A DNA stretch of 64,000 nucleotides, taken from NCBI GenBank assembly GCA_009733775.1, contig WOGZ01000003.1, forward strand, positions 62,001 through 126,000, in the 5' to 3' direction. Below are positions 21,001 to 32,874 of the stretch, one piece after another (the first letter of the stretch is position 1; each line of letters starts with the position of its first letter). The position numbers were made by a program, and so were the translations under genes. The DNA comes from Alectoria sarmentosa. Its lineage: Eukaryota; Ascomycota; Lecanoromycetes; Lecanorales; Parmeliaceae. The notes under the pieces are model-generated. The model did no database searches. It was not told the origin of the DNA and was given only the letters and a program-made list of their open reading frames with translations.

Positions 21001-24000
21001 GCTTCCTTGTTGCCTTGTGTCTTGATTCACCAGACGTTCAACGCAGAACACAAGCTGCAACTGACGCTATACACATCGAGATAGTTGAACGTTGTATCCG
21101 ACAATTGAGCTCCGCAGCCTCCAAGCTACGATCTTACAGCGACGGGACATCCAGTGGGGAAGATGAACCAATGATAATTGTCGCCTCCGAAGATGAGGTG
21201 CAGGCGCAAAAGCTATGCTTCTCCAGATCTCTCATGATACTGAAAGAGTTCATTCACGGCGTTCGTTCACGCCCTCAATATAGCCCCCAACCACAGAGTC
21301 AGCCGCAGCTGCCTCAAGGATCCCATGAGATCAAAGGCGACCCTATCAGCATCCGTTACCAGTCATTTAGTGGTGGTGCAGGTACTGACATTCGAACGTT
21401 GGAAGTTGGGGATCTTGAAACTATACAAGACTTGTCTAGTCGCCTGATCTCATTGACAGGCTTTCCCAGTTTCAGTGCCATCGCAGGGGGTCAAGTCTTG
21501 AACTTGAAGAGTATCACTAACCAAACGCTCCGAAGCCTGAAATTCGACCAAAAGGGCCTTCTTATTATCAGGAAAGCTGCAGATGCTGAGTCAGTGCCAA
21601 CTCTCTCTCATGCATCGGGTTTGCGGCCGGTCGAGCTAGAAATTCTCGCTCATTTTCCCGAACTGTATCAGCTATTAGGAATGGAGGACAAGCTTGCGAA
21701 AGAAGTGGGTCGTAGAGACCGGTCTCCTAATGCTTTCGATGACTGATCGTGTCTAGGTCCATGACTTTTTGGTCGCGTTTCCGCCTCACAGCAGTATCAT
21801 GGCATTGATTCTCTCCGAAGACACAGCGCTTGAAGCTGTCTTTCCTCCGACCGCACCATTCAAAATCCTCTACACGGTCTACGCGCTCAGGACTTGCCTG
21901 CTACAGCAAACGCAGAACGTACGCAAGTAAAATAGATATGTAATTCTAAAAATGTATCTTCTAATACTGGTTAGGGCCCTGCGAGTGTGAATTTCATACA
22001 CCATGGTATTCAGACATTAAGTGCAACCTTGTCGACGTTGAACCTCAACATTGGCTCGCATGGCGCCGAAGTCGATATCGCCATAGCGTTAGGCTTGGTA
22101 GATTGTCTGTTAATGTTCCTCAAAGGTTTGCACCCGTCTTGATTCTCGTATGATTCACTGACCTAAGCCTCTATCCAGAACCTGTGCCTGCGGAAACCGG
22201 TTTGTCGGTGTTCCCCAATCCACTGGCGCTCCTCAGGCGTCTACAATCCATGATACTAGAGGCTCTTAGCGTGTTCAACTGCTCCGAGGCCGATTTCCTG
22301 GCAATCAGCTGCTTTGCAGCCCTGTTGAAAGCCTCGCTCTGCTCCGATATTTTCTGGAAACACCTCAAGGACGCGGATGTATGTTCCACGCTCTTGCGAC
22401 GACTTTTGCTTGACGAACCAAAATGGCAAACACGTGCCAGAGTGGCCGAATGGATAAAGAGCATCTGTCGTTCTCTATCTCCGTGAGTGCTGGACAGCGA
22501 CTCACTAAAGCTTACAGGAAAGCTCTCTGCTAATTCAATGGGCAGATCCCAAACAGCGCCAGCTGAGAATCTCAATTCTTATCTCTGGGAGAATACAGTG
22601 AAGGTCGTTCCTCATTGCCTTCAATACAGGAATACAGCCTCGCAACAATTTTTTGAAGTTGCGACGCTTCTTTTCAGGTCGGCCGGTGACGCATATTATG
22701 GGACATTAGATCTTTCAAGTTACGTTCACGATTGGAGCCGACTACTTCTGGAACACGAACATGAAGAGGTTGGTGGGAGTGCTCTCGGTTGACTCTTTAT
22801 AGCTAACGATGAATAGTTCGTGGGTCGCGACCAGATAGACTGGATCGTCCTTGGACTTTCTTCTCTGCTCAACTGGTCTTTCCAAGTCCTTAAATCGCTG
22901 GGCAAGCCTTTGGAAGCACCGTAGGTATTCCAAACCCGAGTCTACGATTATCTCTAACCCCTATAGTGATGGCCTTGCGGAACAGCTTTTCCGTGCTCAT
23001 CTCTTCCCTGAGATCCCGAACTTCCTCAGTGGCGCTCTCACCCAGAGTCGAATGCCGAATCTCTTTCCAAGAACGCGTGAGGAAATTTACTCTATCATCT
23101 TGGCGTTGAGCAATGACATCGGTGGTTATCAAGAATTGTTGATGCTTGTCAGAGATTTGCTCTCCCAAGGTGAGGAATCCCAGGCATGGTCATGGGGTCT
23201 CGCTCAAATTTCAGAAGAATGTCACTATGAGCCGAATCACAACTTCGAACGAACCAAATGTATTCGAGCTCCAGCAGGATACCCTGGCTTGAGGAACCTA
23301 TCTAACACCTGCTATATGAACTCCTTGTTCACTCAGCTCTTCATGAACGTCAAATTTCGAGGATTCATGCTTAACACCAATGTTGCAGACGGATCCTCTT
23401 CCCAGAGACTGCTCCATGAAACGCAGCAGCTATTTGCTTTCATGCAAGAGTCGATGATGAAATGTGTGGATCCCTCGGGCATCGCGGAATCCCTAATAAC
23501 CTATGACAATACCGCCATCGATGTCTCAATTCAGATGGATGTGGATGAGTTCTACAACTTGCTCTTTGACAGATGGGAGAGTCAGATCTTGTCCAGCGCC
23601 GACAAAAAGACATTCCGCGCTTTCTATGGCGGCCAGATTGTGCAGCAGATCAAGTCTAAGGAGTGTTCTCATATCTCTGAAAGATTAGAGCCTTTTTCAG
23701 CGATCCAATGTGACATTCAGGGGAAGCTGACGTTACTGGAGAGCCTTAACGCCTATGTGGGTGGGGAGGTCATGGAAGGAGGTTGGTACACACCGGGAAA
23801 TGATGTGTTCTGGATAAGCTGACCGTTTCTTCAAGACAACAAATACTCCTGTACATCCTGCGGGTGTTATGTTGACGCTGTCAAAAGGTTCGTACTTCCC
23901 AATAAGTTTTATACCTTACCTTTTGTTAATGTCTCTAAGGGCCTGCCTCAAGGATATCCCGAACAATCTCATATTCCACTTGAAGAGATTCGACTACGAT

Positions 24001-26273
24001 GTCATGACTGGTATGCGAAGTAAGATCAACGACGTCTTTGAATTTCCAGAACAGATCGACATGGCTCCCTATCACGTCGATTATCTTAAAGATCCAGGGC
24101 AGTCAGCTTCGACCGATTTGTTCAATCTCGTCGGTGTCCTCGTCCATAGCGGTACCGCTGAATCTGGTCACTACTATTCCTATATTCAGGAGCGTCCGTC
24201 GGGCTCTGCAAGTGGCAAGACATGGGTCGAATTCAACGACATCGATGTGGTACCTTTCGACAACTCACATATTCCGGATCAGTGCTTTGGAGGCATTACG
24301 GAATCTTCTGGTTATTCATCACGCTATTTGAAGTCCTGGAATGCGTACATGTTATTCTATGAGAGATGCAATCCCAGATCGTCAGACGACGAAACTCAGT
24401 CTCCCAAACCGTTTGGGGTTCCGGCCAAGAGTCCAATGCCGACCGAGATCGAAATTCCTGTCGCTTTCAATAACGCGGGTTGGCTGCGGACTTACTGCAT
24501 GTTCGATCCGGCGCACGCAGCTTTTGTAAGACAACTCCTAGAACAGCTTCGGATTGTGAACGAAGACAAATGTACGGAAGACCATATAATGGAGAGAGAA
24601 GCCATTCTGCTGTCGCTGGATCATCTCGATCGGGTGCTTTCAAGATCCAAAGATTGTCCCGATTTTGGGAAGATGCTTGCTTCGCTAACCAAGGTCATCG
24701 GTTCTTGCTCGACTTGCTGCAGCATCGCCCTAGATTGGGTGCTACGTCACGAATTCGCTCTGCGTAACCTGCTACTCCGCTGTCCTTCTCCAAAAGTCCG
24801 CAAGGACTTTGCTGGCATGATCCTTGTTGCGCTTAAGCATCTCCGAAGCAACGAGCCGCGGTGGTTTGGCTTTGACGAAGCAGACGAGGTTGGACGCGCA
24901 ACGTCCAAAAAGGAGATGCATCCGGAGGGAGTCTTTCCAAGACTCGTCCGCCGTCTGAAAGACCTCTGGAACTTCATGCCTGTACACATGCGCGCATGGG
25001 ATGACTACTTTGGTCTATTGGCCGAAATGGCCCTTTTTGGCGTTCATGAATGTCATATTCTTTTGAATCAAGGGTTTCTTTCAGGCTGCCTGGAAATTCT
25101 TCTCGTGGACAACCCCAAAGTTCCAAGACTCCGCACCGAGCATCCTCACTACGGCCATTACTTTCGTCTTGTGGAGAAGGGCCGAAATTTCTCCTTGAAC
25201 AAGCTCACCGAGCTGCTCGCCAACCTCCTGGACAAAGTTGAGCTGCGCCACGAAACCGTGCGGGGACCTCGAGAGCGGAAGGTGAGAAAAGACGGAATGC
25301 CCTTGGCATTTACTGAAGATCAATACATGCGTTTCGGAGGCGACATTTCACGCTCGAAGAATACCTGTATATTTCTGACTAAGATCCTCGAAGCGGGTAG
25401 CAATCCGCCAGCTACAAAGAGGATAATCCGAGCGATGGTCCTCGCAGAGCCGGAGTTTGGCGTGCTCACACTGGTTCAGAATACGATCACCAATGGCATC
25501 AACGTCGACCCGGCAACTTTGGCTGCGCCTTCTCTGCGCGCCGCAATCGTCTTTTGCGAATCTTGTCCAATGGAAAGCAATGCACGGCATGTCATCAATT
25601 GCATTGCTGGAGAGGTTGATACAATCGGGGTCTTTGGTGGGCGGGAGCATCTCGACTTTTTTGCTCAGGCACGCCGAATACAAAGCCTAAGTTTGCAGAG
25701 ATCGCCAGACTTCTTCAATCGCTGCGTCCTGAAGACAGTGCCGCAGTGGGCGCCGCCATTGGTCATGTACTTCGAGGAGCCTGTGCGAAATGGCACAATC
25801 GACCTCCTTAAAACACTTGTATTTGGCCATGACATCAAGGCCATGGATGATGAGGAGTATGCAGAACTCATTGAAAGGGTAGGGAGAGATCTCCAATCAG
25901 CTTGTACGAGGCGCTGCCTATTGTTGGTGCAGGCGCAGAAGACCCAGGACGCCAAGAGCGTGGAACAGGTTATCACAGTCATCAGACACTGTCTTCAGAT
26001 GTACTACGGACCGGAACATGATCAGAGGCTTATTGTTGAAGCCGAAAGTGAGTCCAACAGAATGATTCGCGTTTCTTCCGCTTTACTGACGGCTTTGAAG
26101 ATATCGTAGCCAGCTTAGAGGCTTTGACTGTTTCTGACGTGGATGAAGCGACTTCAGGTACCACATCGTTGATGGGTCATCTTCTTGGACTTTACTGACC
26201 TGTCATAGAAACATGGAACAACGCATCCGACGATGGGCCTACAGATTCGGATTCGGAGTTTCCCTCTCCGTAG
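18006..26273 (+). CDS. Very large ubiquitin carboxyl-terminal hydrolase (USP family)
   Basis: Thirteen exons: join(18006..18684, 18735..18897, 18950..21704, 21757..21918, 21975..22125, 22179..22482, 22546..22768, 22817..22920, 22967..23781, 23836..23887, 23940..26047, 26101..26157, 26209..26273), 2,545 residues, summing exactly to whole codons. A disordered Ser/Pro N-terminus precedes a helical-repeat region. A ubiquitin-like segment starts at about residue 1079 (DPISIRY.. to GLLIIRKA). The USP domain has the Cys box GLRNLSNTCYMNS (C1629), a CTSCG zinc motif, FHLKRFDYD, the His box GTAESGHYYSYI (H1880) and WVEFNDIDV. The long C-terminal extension resembles USP9X/USP34-type enzymes. It removes ubiquitin from proteins; targets unknown. 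Two introns use the donor GTTGGT. Confidence 0.93.
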
Positions 26274-26789
26274 GCGTTCTAGCATTACGAAGAAGTCGAT
26301 GTAATGGTCAAAATACAATCACAATGGAACACGATATGGGTAATATGTAGACGTGGCGCAGGGCGAAGACTGGGCATCCTCATGACAGCATGGAAACGAA
26401 GCGATGCATTGAACGGGCGCACATGGACCATGATACAATAGACTACTTGATGAGGAGTTCGTTCTGGCAGTATCTTGGCGGGAAAACGCCTCACGCATGT
26501 GGAGGACGATAAGCTGGCAAGCTTTCGGCGTGTACTCGTCAGGAAAGGTACCCATTGATTATTGCGAGGCGTTTGGCGTTACCACCTTCATTTTTCGCAC
26601 GATCGAATCGTTTGGCGGCCTGAGGACAGGCCTCGAAGATGATAGAGATGTCTTCAATGCATTCCGTTCCTCTCCAACTCTTAGGTGTCAATTTCACAAA
26701 TGACAACATCAATTCCTCAGAACCCTCCCAAATCAAGGCATAGAAAACGAGCCCATGTCTGCAGTGCCTTGCCAGCCTTTTCACGGATC
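26274..26789. other. Intergenic region
   Basis: 3' flank of the ubiquitin hydrolase. No supported gene. Confidence 0.4.
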
Positions 26790-27229
26790 AACGGATTTCG
26801 ATCCTCTTAAATAAGCAGATTTTGCTTCGTCTCGGTTTAGTAAAATGCAGACTGCTCGTTTTCCATTTCCCCCTTCTTCTTTGTTTTCGTTGCCGGCTTT
26901 CATTGCCTCTCCAAAGGTCTCGCCACTCACATCCTACGGCTTCCTCGACGGGTTGCTGAGTTAGTTGCCTATCCTTCAACGCGGGGAGTGTTGACGCCTC
27001 TAGTGCAACAACGAACGGAATAGTGTGATGGACTCCAGTAGGACGGCAGAGGGGTGCTGCGAGTACTTGGGGGCTATTTGACAGAGCGTCCGTGGGAATG
27101 TTGAGCCAAGCGCCTCTGACACCTGGTAGGGTGATGGTGTCGCGGCCGCGAACATTGGCGCGGGCTGAGAGACGGGAGGTGCAAGAGGTTGTGGGGTTGC
27201 GGTATGGATCTTGTAGTCAGGCTGGAATT
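26790..27229 (-). CDS. Unrecognised coding exon, 5' structure unclear
   Basis: In one minus-strand frame an open stretch runs from about 27229 to a stop near 26790. It reads like a real protein: DPYRNPTTSCTSRLSARANV, then RGRDTITLPGVRGAWLN, LAAPLCRPTGVHHTIPFVV, QQPVEEAVGCEWRDLW and a basic tail. Codons in its first half end mostly in C, unlike the other frames. An AG acceptor (CTACAAG) sits just at the start of the frame, so it may be the last exon of a gene whose first exons lie at 27250-27800. I could not join it to an upstream exon in phase, and I do not recognise the family. It may also be chance. Confidence 0.35.
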
Positions 27230-27290
27230 TCGACGAGGTTTGTTTCCTGTGATTTGCGTGGCTTGGATCTCTAGGAGGCATGTCTGGTCA

Positions 27291-27315
27291 TCTTCTTCTT
27301 CTTCTTCTTCTTTTT
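27291..27315. repeat. CTT trinucleotide run
   Basis: Eight or so CTT units ending in a T run; on the minus strand it reads as a lysine run in one open frame. Probably a microsatellite in non-coding DNA. Confidence 0.7.
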
Positions 27316-27791
27316 AGTCAGTAGCCAATCGTTTCTGACTTGCTTTGTGGGAATAAAGCATGCTTTCGGGCCTGTAGCCTGTAGCATGGAGATGACAGGA
27401 TTCGGACTAGGATACGGATATGGATATAAAAACGAGTCGGACGACTGACTCAACGCCCTTGAATTGCGAAAGGCTGAGGTGATCGACTGAGAGCCGACAG
27501 TCGCAAATTTGGCAGCATTTTTGAGGGGCACGTCTACTGGATGTGCAGTATTCCTATGTTCGCACGCGGTGAACGAGTACGACCTCAGCTGCACATCTGG
27601 CAATTGGCAAGGAAAGTTGAAGGCGAAAGCTCTCAGAGTGGTGCATTTTAATGGCATGTAGCCTACCGAGAAAATACGAGACAGCAAGATACGACAAAAG
27701 GTTCTGGACACGAGATGCAGATTCACGTTAAAGCCGTTCATCGCTACGATAACGTCTGAGAGCAAAGCTACCAGCATCCTATGCGAGGGCT

Positions 27792-29274
27792 TCATAGAGC
27801 ATCTTCAAAGTCAGCTTCCTCATCTTCATCTGAATCTTTGTCCACCTGCTCTCCTGCCTCATCTTTGACAGCGCTCGTCCCATTCTCTTCGTTGTTAAAC
27901 TTGACCTTCTTTGATACGGGACCATCCCTTTCCTCAATTGCTGGTCCAGAGCCTGCAGGAGTCGAGGTGTCAGTTGCAGGTACACTGCTTCCAGATTCGC
28001 TCCCTTTTCGCTTGACGCTTTCATTGGGCCGAGGAGGTTGCGACCCTTTCAGAGTTTCAGACAGAGAGCTTGAAGGCGTGCCGATTGGCGAAGCTCCTAA
28101 AACGTCTTCAAAGTCGCCTTCATCCTCGTCTTCAGAAGCTGCCTCGGCTTCTCGTTCCTTTGCTTCTTTCTCTCTTTGTTGTTCTCGCTTCACCTCAGCA
28201 TAGTATGCTTCCAGCTGCTCATCTTCGTCGCTAATCTTCCTTTCGTCTTCTTCCTCTTTTAGAAAAGCACCGCCATGTGCCTGCTGCTCGCCATCTTTCT
28301 TACCAACCACGGTGGCCTCTCCAGTGACAGTGGAAGTCGTATGCCATACCGGTAAGATGTTCTGCGCTGCAATAGTTGCTTTCCGCTTAGCTTCTGCAGT
28401 TTGTTCCGCCGTTGTTCCTTCGGAGCCCGTAGTCACAGAGACATCTAATTGCGCCGCAACGAGCTGGGCCATACCTTTCACCGCAATTGGAAGAGGCTTT
28501 GGGGCGTTTAGAGGCGCACTTTGCTGCTGTGGATTCACGTTCTCATCCCTATTTACAGCAACAGAAAGCGAGAAAGCAGTATCAAAGTCGTTACTCGGGA
28601 TGTCTTCAGAATCGACTTGTTGTAGCATCTTGAGCAGACCATCCAGCTGACTCATGAGCTTGCTCTGCTTTGCGTGTCCAGCAGAATCGCCAGCATCGGG
28701 TTCCCTCTCGAGAAGACCACCACATCGATGACATTCGAAACCTATTGGGCCTACATTATCCAGCACTTCAAGTTCTGTCCACTGAGCTTTACATCTAGGA
28801 CAGCAAAAGTCCTTCTTCTCGTCACTCGGCTTGTACGTCTCTTTGACTTTTTGGGTTAGGCGGAAAATGCGATACTTGATGGCATCGATGGTTGCATGGA
28901 AGTCGACATAGTAGTAGTCTTTATTTATCGGCCGTTGCTGACCCTCGCGAAATTCCAGGCGTGAGTGACTTGACGTTTTCTCGTTAGTCGAGATTGCAGA
29001 GAAGTCGAGCACGAAGCAAGCAGCTGACGTACACTGATAGCAGACGGTCCTCCTTCAACTTCCCGCATAACTTTCGCAGCTCTTTGCTGGGCATCTGCAA
29101 TAGGTGTGCAAGATCTTCGTTGGGCAATCTACAAGATCCTTCAGCTACGACCACTAAACGTTGGTGTGCTCGCACGAACGCCGAGTGTACCATCAACGCA
29201 TCGATAACCAGGATGAACGGCGTGTCATAGAAAGCCCGCACCACGCTGCGTATGAGAGTCTTTGCGAGATCCAT
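27792..29274 (-). CDS. tfa1: TFIIE alpha subunit (general transcription factor)
   Basis: Model complement(join(27792..28968, 29033..29274)), 472 residues. The N-terminal winged-helix (TFE/IIE) region ends in LCGKLKEDRLLSVHSRLEF, where the intron (GTACGT..GTCAAG) splits the valine codon. The zinc ribbon is CCPRCKAQW..FECHRCGG (C137/C140/C160/C163). The rest is acidic and charged, ending in a very acidic DEDEEADFEDAL tail, as in fungal Tfa1. With the beta subunit it recruits and stimulates TFIIH at polymerase II promoters. Divergent from Pus1. Confidence 0.94.
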
Positions 29275-29909
29275 GGCTATGGTGATGAAGAATGTGGGTA
29301 CCTAGTAGGATATCTTGTTTTTGGGAGAGGTGGTCCTGTATTGCAAGACGTGCAATAGGATGCGCAGCAGATGCATCAAGGAGTGAAGACTGGGAGGAAA
29401 CCCATCATCCAGACGACTCGGAGTATTGAGTCGAGTGGACGTAGACGGACGGGGCTTTTGGGAAGAGAGTAAGAGCATGTAAATTGCACCACTTTCAGAC
29501 AAGGCTTGAGGAACTGGTGAACAAATGGTGAAAGAAGAAGTCATTGATCAAAATGATTGAAAGCTCAGGAAGTACTCGTGCTGTCCAGAAGTGAGCTACT
29601 TGATAGATCGAGGACACCTATTGTTCCTTCCACTGCGTCGTTGTCGGATGTCGCTTGATCTATTAAAGTCCTCGCTCTATCAAGTAGCTGTATGGAGTAC
29701 CTATGGATTACTCATCCCAATTTAGCTCAGCCTTGCCGGACATAGTGAGAGAGTGTAACCGAAGGGCATATGATGGAGAAGGACGCCTTTGCACTCCACA
29801 CTCAGGTTCAGTCTTAGCAGCCAATGATGATTCCCCGTCCTGCGCAGAGGACAGCAAACTTTATCAAATCTCGATATCTACAAGCTTTGCTCATCGAATA
29901 TTCAACACC
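29275..29909. promoter_or_regulatory. Divergent region between TFIIE alpha and Pus1
   Basis: A 635-bp gap. It contains a near-perfect inverted repeat: arms 29594-29615 and 29668-29689 match at 21 of 22 positions, with a 52-base loop. An open frame upstream of the Pus1 ATG (from 29703) is in phase but lacks conservation cues, so I treat it as leader. Confidence 0.45.
29594..29689. repeat. Inverted repeat, 22-base arms
   Basis: Left arm AGCTACTTGATAGATCGAGG(AC) and right arm its complement with a single mismatch, separated by 52 bases. It could form a hairpin in RNA, or be a footprint of a small mobile element. The loop holds another partial copy (GCTTGATCTATTAAAG), so the sequence may have been duplicated more than once. 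Confidence 0.7.
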
Positions 29910-31947
29910 ATGGCTTCTCAAGAGAATCAAGGTCATTCTGCTCCGACGACAAATCACCAAAACGGCGAGGGCCCATTTCCACGTTCTACGCACGACAGGA
30001 GTACCGGCAACACGAGGGCGGGAGGTAGAGATAACTCGAGATCTGGAGGTAGGGGCAGCTCGAGAGGTGGGGGAGGCCAAGGGCATCGAGGGAATGGAGC
30101 AGGGAGAGGAGGTCGGGGTGGGTTCAATAAGAAGAAAGAAGTCGGGCGCGCAGAATGGGCGTATGTCAATCAGACTGCCTCCTCATTTCATCCGGACTGA
30201 TTATTCAAGCCGTAATCCAGTTGACAGACGAGCACGTAACACCGAGCGAGCTGCAAAACGACAAAAGCTAGACGGCGAAGAGGAGGATCTACCGGTCTAC
30301 GCTACGAAGTTCTCGAAAGAGGAGATTGAGACCCAGGAGAAGAAACCTAAGCGGAAGGTCGCAGTGATGCTTGGTTACTCCGGCACTGGATATAAGGGCA
30401 TGCAGCTGTAAGTGTCCATGCAGGGGTCTGGGCTTCACCTTGCAGCACTGACAATCTTCAGAAACCACCACGAGAAGACTATCGAGGGCGACCTGTTCAG
30501 AGCCTTTGTTGATGCGGGTGCAATATCGAAAGCCAATGCGGATGACCCGAAGAAGTCCTCGCTTATCAGATGTGCTCGTACTGACAAGGGAGTCCATGCT
30601 GCTGGCAATGTGATATCGTTGAAACTCATCGTCGAGGACCCAGACATAGTCGCCAAGATCAACAAGCATCTGAGCCCTCAGATACGAGTATGGGGTATCG
30701 AGAGAACAAATGGTGGCTTCAGTTGCTATCAGCACTGCGATTCAAGGACGTACCAATATCTCATACCATCATACTGCTTTCTACCACCGCATCCGAAGAG
30801 CTTTCTTGCCAAACAGATGATTAGGCTTGCGGAAGAGGTCGTTGATCTGGAAGGCTACCAAGCCCGCCAAAAAGAGGTTGAAGACATCTGGTCCAAGATG
30901 GAAGAAGAATATGTCAGACCAGTCGTTGAAGAGATTGATCCCTCAATACGGGAAGAAGTACTAAGGGCATTCTATGAGCACGACAATAGTCTTGTAAACA
31001 GATCTTCGACAAATATCAGCAAAGACCAGAGGCAAACAATCAGCGACGTTCCCGACCAGGATAAAGTCATCGCGGCGAGGGAGAACGTTGGTATCACGGA
31101 AAATGACGACAGTCAAGAAGACACTGCAAACATGTCCTCAGTCCCAGGGGTCAAAACAGTCAGTGTAGAAGCTATGGAAGCCGCGGAAGAGAGACCGGGA
31201 GACCTTACGCCCGTGGAAATCGCCCTTCGCCTCCTCAAAGCCGCCCACATCAAAGCCAAAAAGACCTATCGAATTCACCCTGCTCGCGTCACCCGTATCC
31301 GCTCCCACCTGTCCCGCTATATTGGCACGCATAAATTCCACAACTACACAATAGAGAAGACTTACAAAGACCCTTCCGCCACAAGGGTTATAAAAGCCTT
31401 CAACGTAGACGCTACTCCTATCATCATCAATGACACTGAATGGCTCTCGCTCAAAGTCTGGGGTCAGAGCTTCATGATGCACCAAATCCGTAAAATGGTC
31501 AGTATGGTCGCTTTGCTCGTCCGCTGCGGTTGCGATGAAGGCCGAATACAGGATTCCTATGTGGCCGATAGACTCGGCATACCTAAAGCTCCCAGTCTGG
31601 GCCTCCTACTTGAACGCCCTGTGTTTGAGGTCTACAACGAGAAGCTTGAAGGGTTCGGATACAATAAGATTGATTTTAGTAGATACGAGAAGGAGATGGA
31701 GGAATTTAAGCAAATGGAAATTTATGAACGAATTTTCCGAGAAGAGGAGAGAGATCACACTTTTCACTCGTTCTTCGCAGGTCTGGATAACACCCGGAGT
31801 TCGCAGTTGTTCTATCTGTCAAGCATGGGTGTCGAGGCTACCAAGAAAGAGATCAAGAGAGACACGTTGACGGAGGCGACGGCGAAGACCGATATTGAAG
31901 AGGTCATGAGTGAAGATGAGGGAGGGGCAGTAAATGAAGAAGGGTGA
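29910..31947 (+). CDS. pus1: tRNA pseudouridine synthase Pus1
   Basis: Model join(29910..30160, 30228..30407, 30462..31947), 638 residues. An N-terminal Gly/Arg-rich (RGG-like) region is followed by KRKVAVMLGYSGTGYKGMQLNH, the TruA-family opening, split by the second intron (GTAAGT..CTTCAG). The catalytic aspartate is D185 in RCARTDKGVHAAGNV. Later motifs include HKFHNYT, the FMMHQIRKM core and an acidic tail. It modifies uridines in tRNAs and some snRNAs in the nucleus. The ATG at 29910 starts with MASQENQ; an in-frame ORF upstream was not used. A charged insertion lies in the middle of the enzyme, as in fungal Pus1. Confidence 0.94.
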
Positions 31948-32544
31948 GGTGGGATCGATCCTCATGGGCCCTGCATAGTTGAGCGTTACGACCCGCGGCT
32001 CCTGACCACTTCCGAAGCATCAAGTCTAATGGGCTTATGAGGCCGATTCCAACCTGCTAGCACATCACTGGTACTGGCGGATTGTCCGTCCGAATTTGTT
32101 CGGGATACCCTCTGCATTATCTCGTTGCACAGGTTACCACGAAAATTCTATCCCAAAGAACTTGTTGTCTCAAATCTCTGGACCTTCGCCTGTGTTGCTA
32201 GTCGATTCTCTGAGATCTAGTGGCCCATTCTCTGTCCCTACTTGCTCGTTCTTTGAACGAGAAGAGGAAATCAAGGCCGGCAGCGGGGTCTTCTCTTGGA
32301 TGTCTCCTTTTAGGTACTGAGCCACCTGATATGACTCGTCAAAGGCCAAGAAACCCGATGCGGCCAAGGCTTTTCGTCTTTCAGAAGGTTGGCGACTTGG
32401 CTTTGTCACTCATAGAAGTCTTCAACATATCTACCAAATAACACATCGAGCGTTGATATCGGCCACTGCAAGGGCAACCAGCACCCAAAAACAAATTACG
32501 AAGAAAAAGCCACCAACCTCCCCAAGTTCGTGCCGCTGGTTGCC
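31948..32544. other. Intergenic region with short open frames
   Basis: 3' flank of Pus1. Open frames on both strands (32170-32409 minus; 32336-32440 plus) show no motifs and cannot be joined in phase to a neighbour. No gene is called. Confidence 0.4.
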
Positions 32545-32874
32545 ATGATCGGCAACCTAGGACACAGGGCGTCATATCCCATCTATCGGCTTGACACAAT
32601 AGAAGACGTCAAGGTCATGATGGCGACGTCTCTAGCGCTGGACCCAGGAGCGCTGGTTCTGAGGCAGCGAGGGCAGCAAAGCCCATTGCAGAATCAGTCG
32701 ACTTTGGAGTATTTGAGGATCGGTCACGGATCGGCGTTGGATATAGAGTCGGTTGGTGGAGATGGGGAAGGGAATGGGTACGGATGCTGGCAAGTGGGAC
32801 TTCGGAAGGCATCAGAAGGAGAGAGGCGATCGGAAGGACAAGGGACCGAGAAGTGGGAATGGGCTCAAATCTAG
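32545..32874 (+). CDS. Small protein with ubiquitin-like sequence pattern
   Basis: A 109-residue frame from ATG 32545 to the stop at 32872-32874. After a short start comes YPIYRLDTIEDVKVMMATSL, then LDPGALVLRQRG, then NQSTLEYLRIGHGSALDIE and GG. These line up with ubiquitin's DTIENVKAKI helix, PPDQQRLIFAGKQ, RTLSDYNIQKESTLHL and the closing GG. Spacing before DTIE is about four residues shorter than in ubiquitin. The C-terminal 40 residues are Gly/Glu/Arg-rich. There may be an upstream exon, since the frame stays open to about 32417. It is not Hub1, Urm1, Atg8 or Atg12 by pattern. The homology is inferred by eye, and gene status is uncertain. Confidence 0.4.
   Translation: MIGNLGHRASYPIYRLDTIEDVKVMMATSLALDPGALVLRQRGQQSPLQNQSTLEYLRIGHGSALDIESVGGDGEGNGYGCWQVGLRKASEGERRSEGQGTEKWEWAQI

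Noticed and set aside
27271..27795. 174-codon minus-strand frame ending in a lysine run
   Set aside because: The lysines come from a CTT microsatellite; the rest shows no motif. It may include part of an unseen gene, noted as a finding, but is not called.
32336..32545. Possible minus-strand gene starting MATSGTNLG with a GTTGGT donor
   Set aside because: The start looks tempting, but no downstream acceptor gives a frame that continues into the open stretch at 32170-32409.
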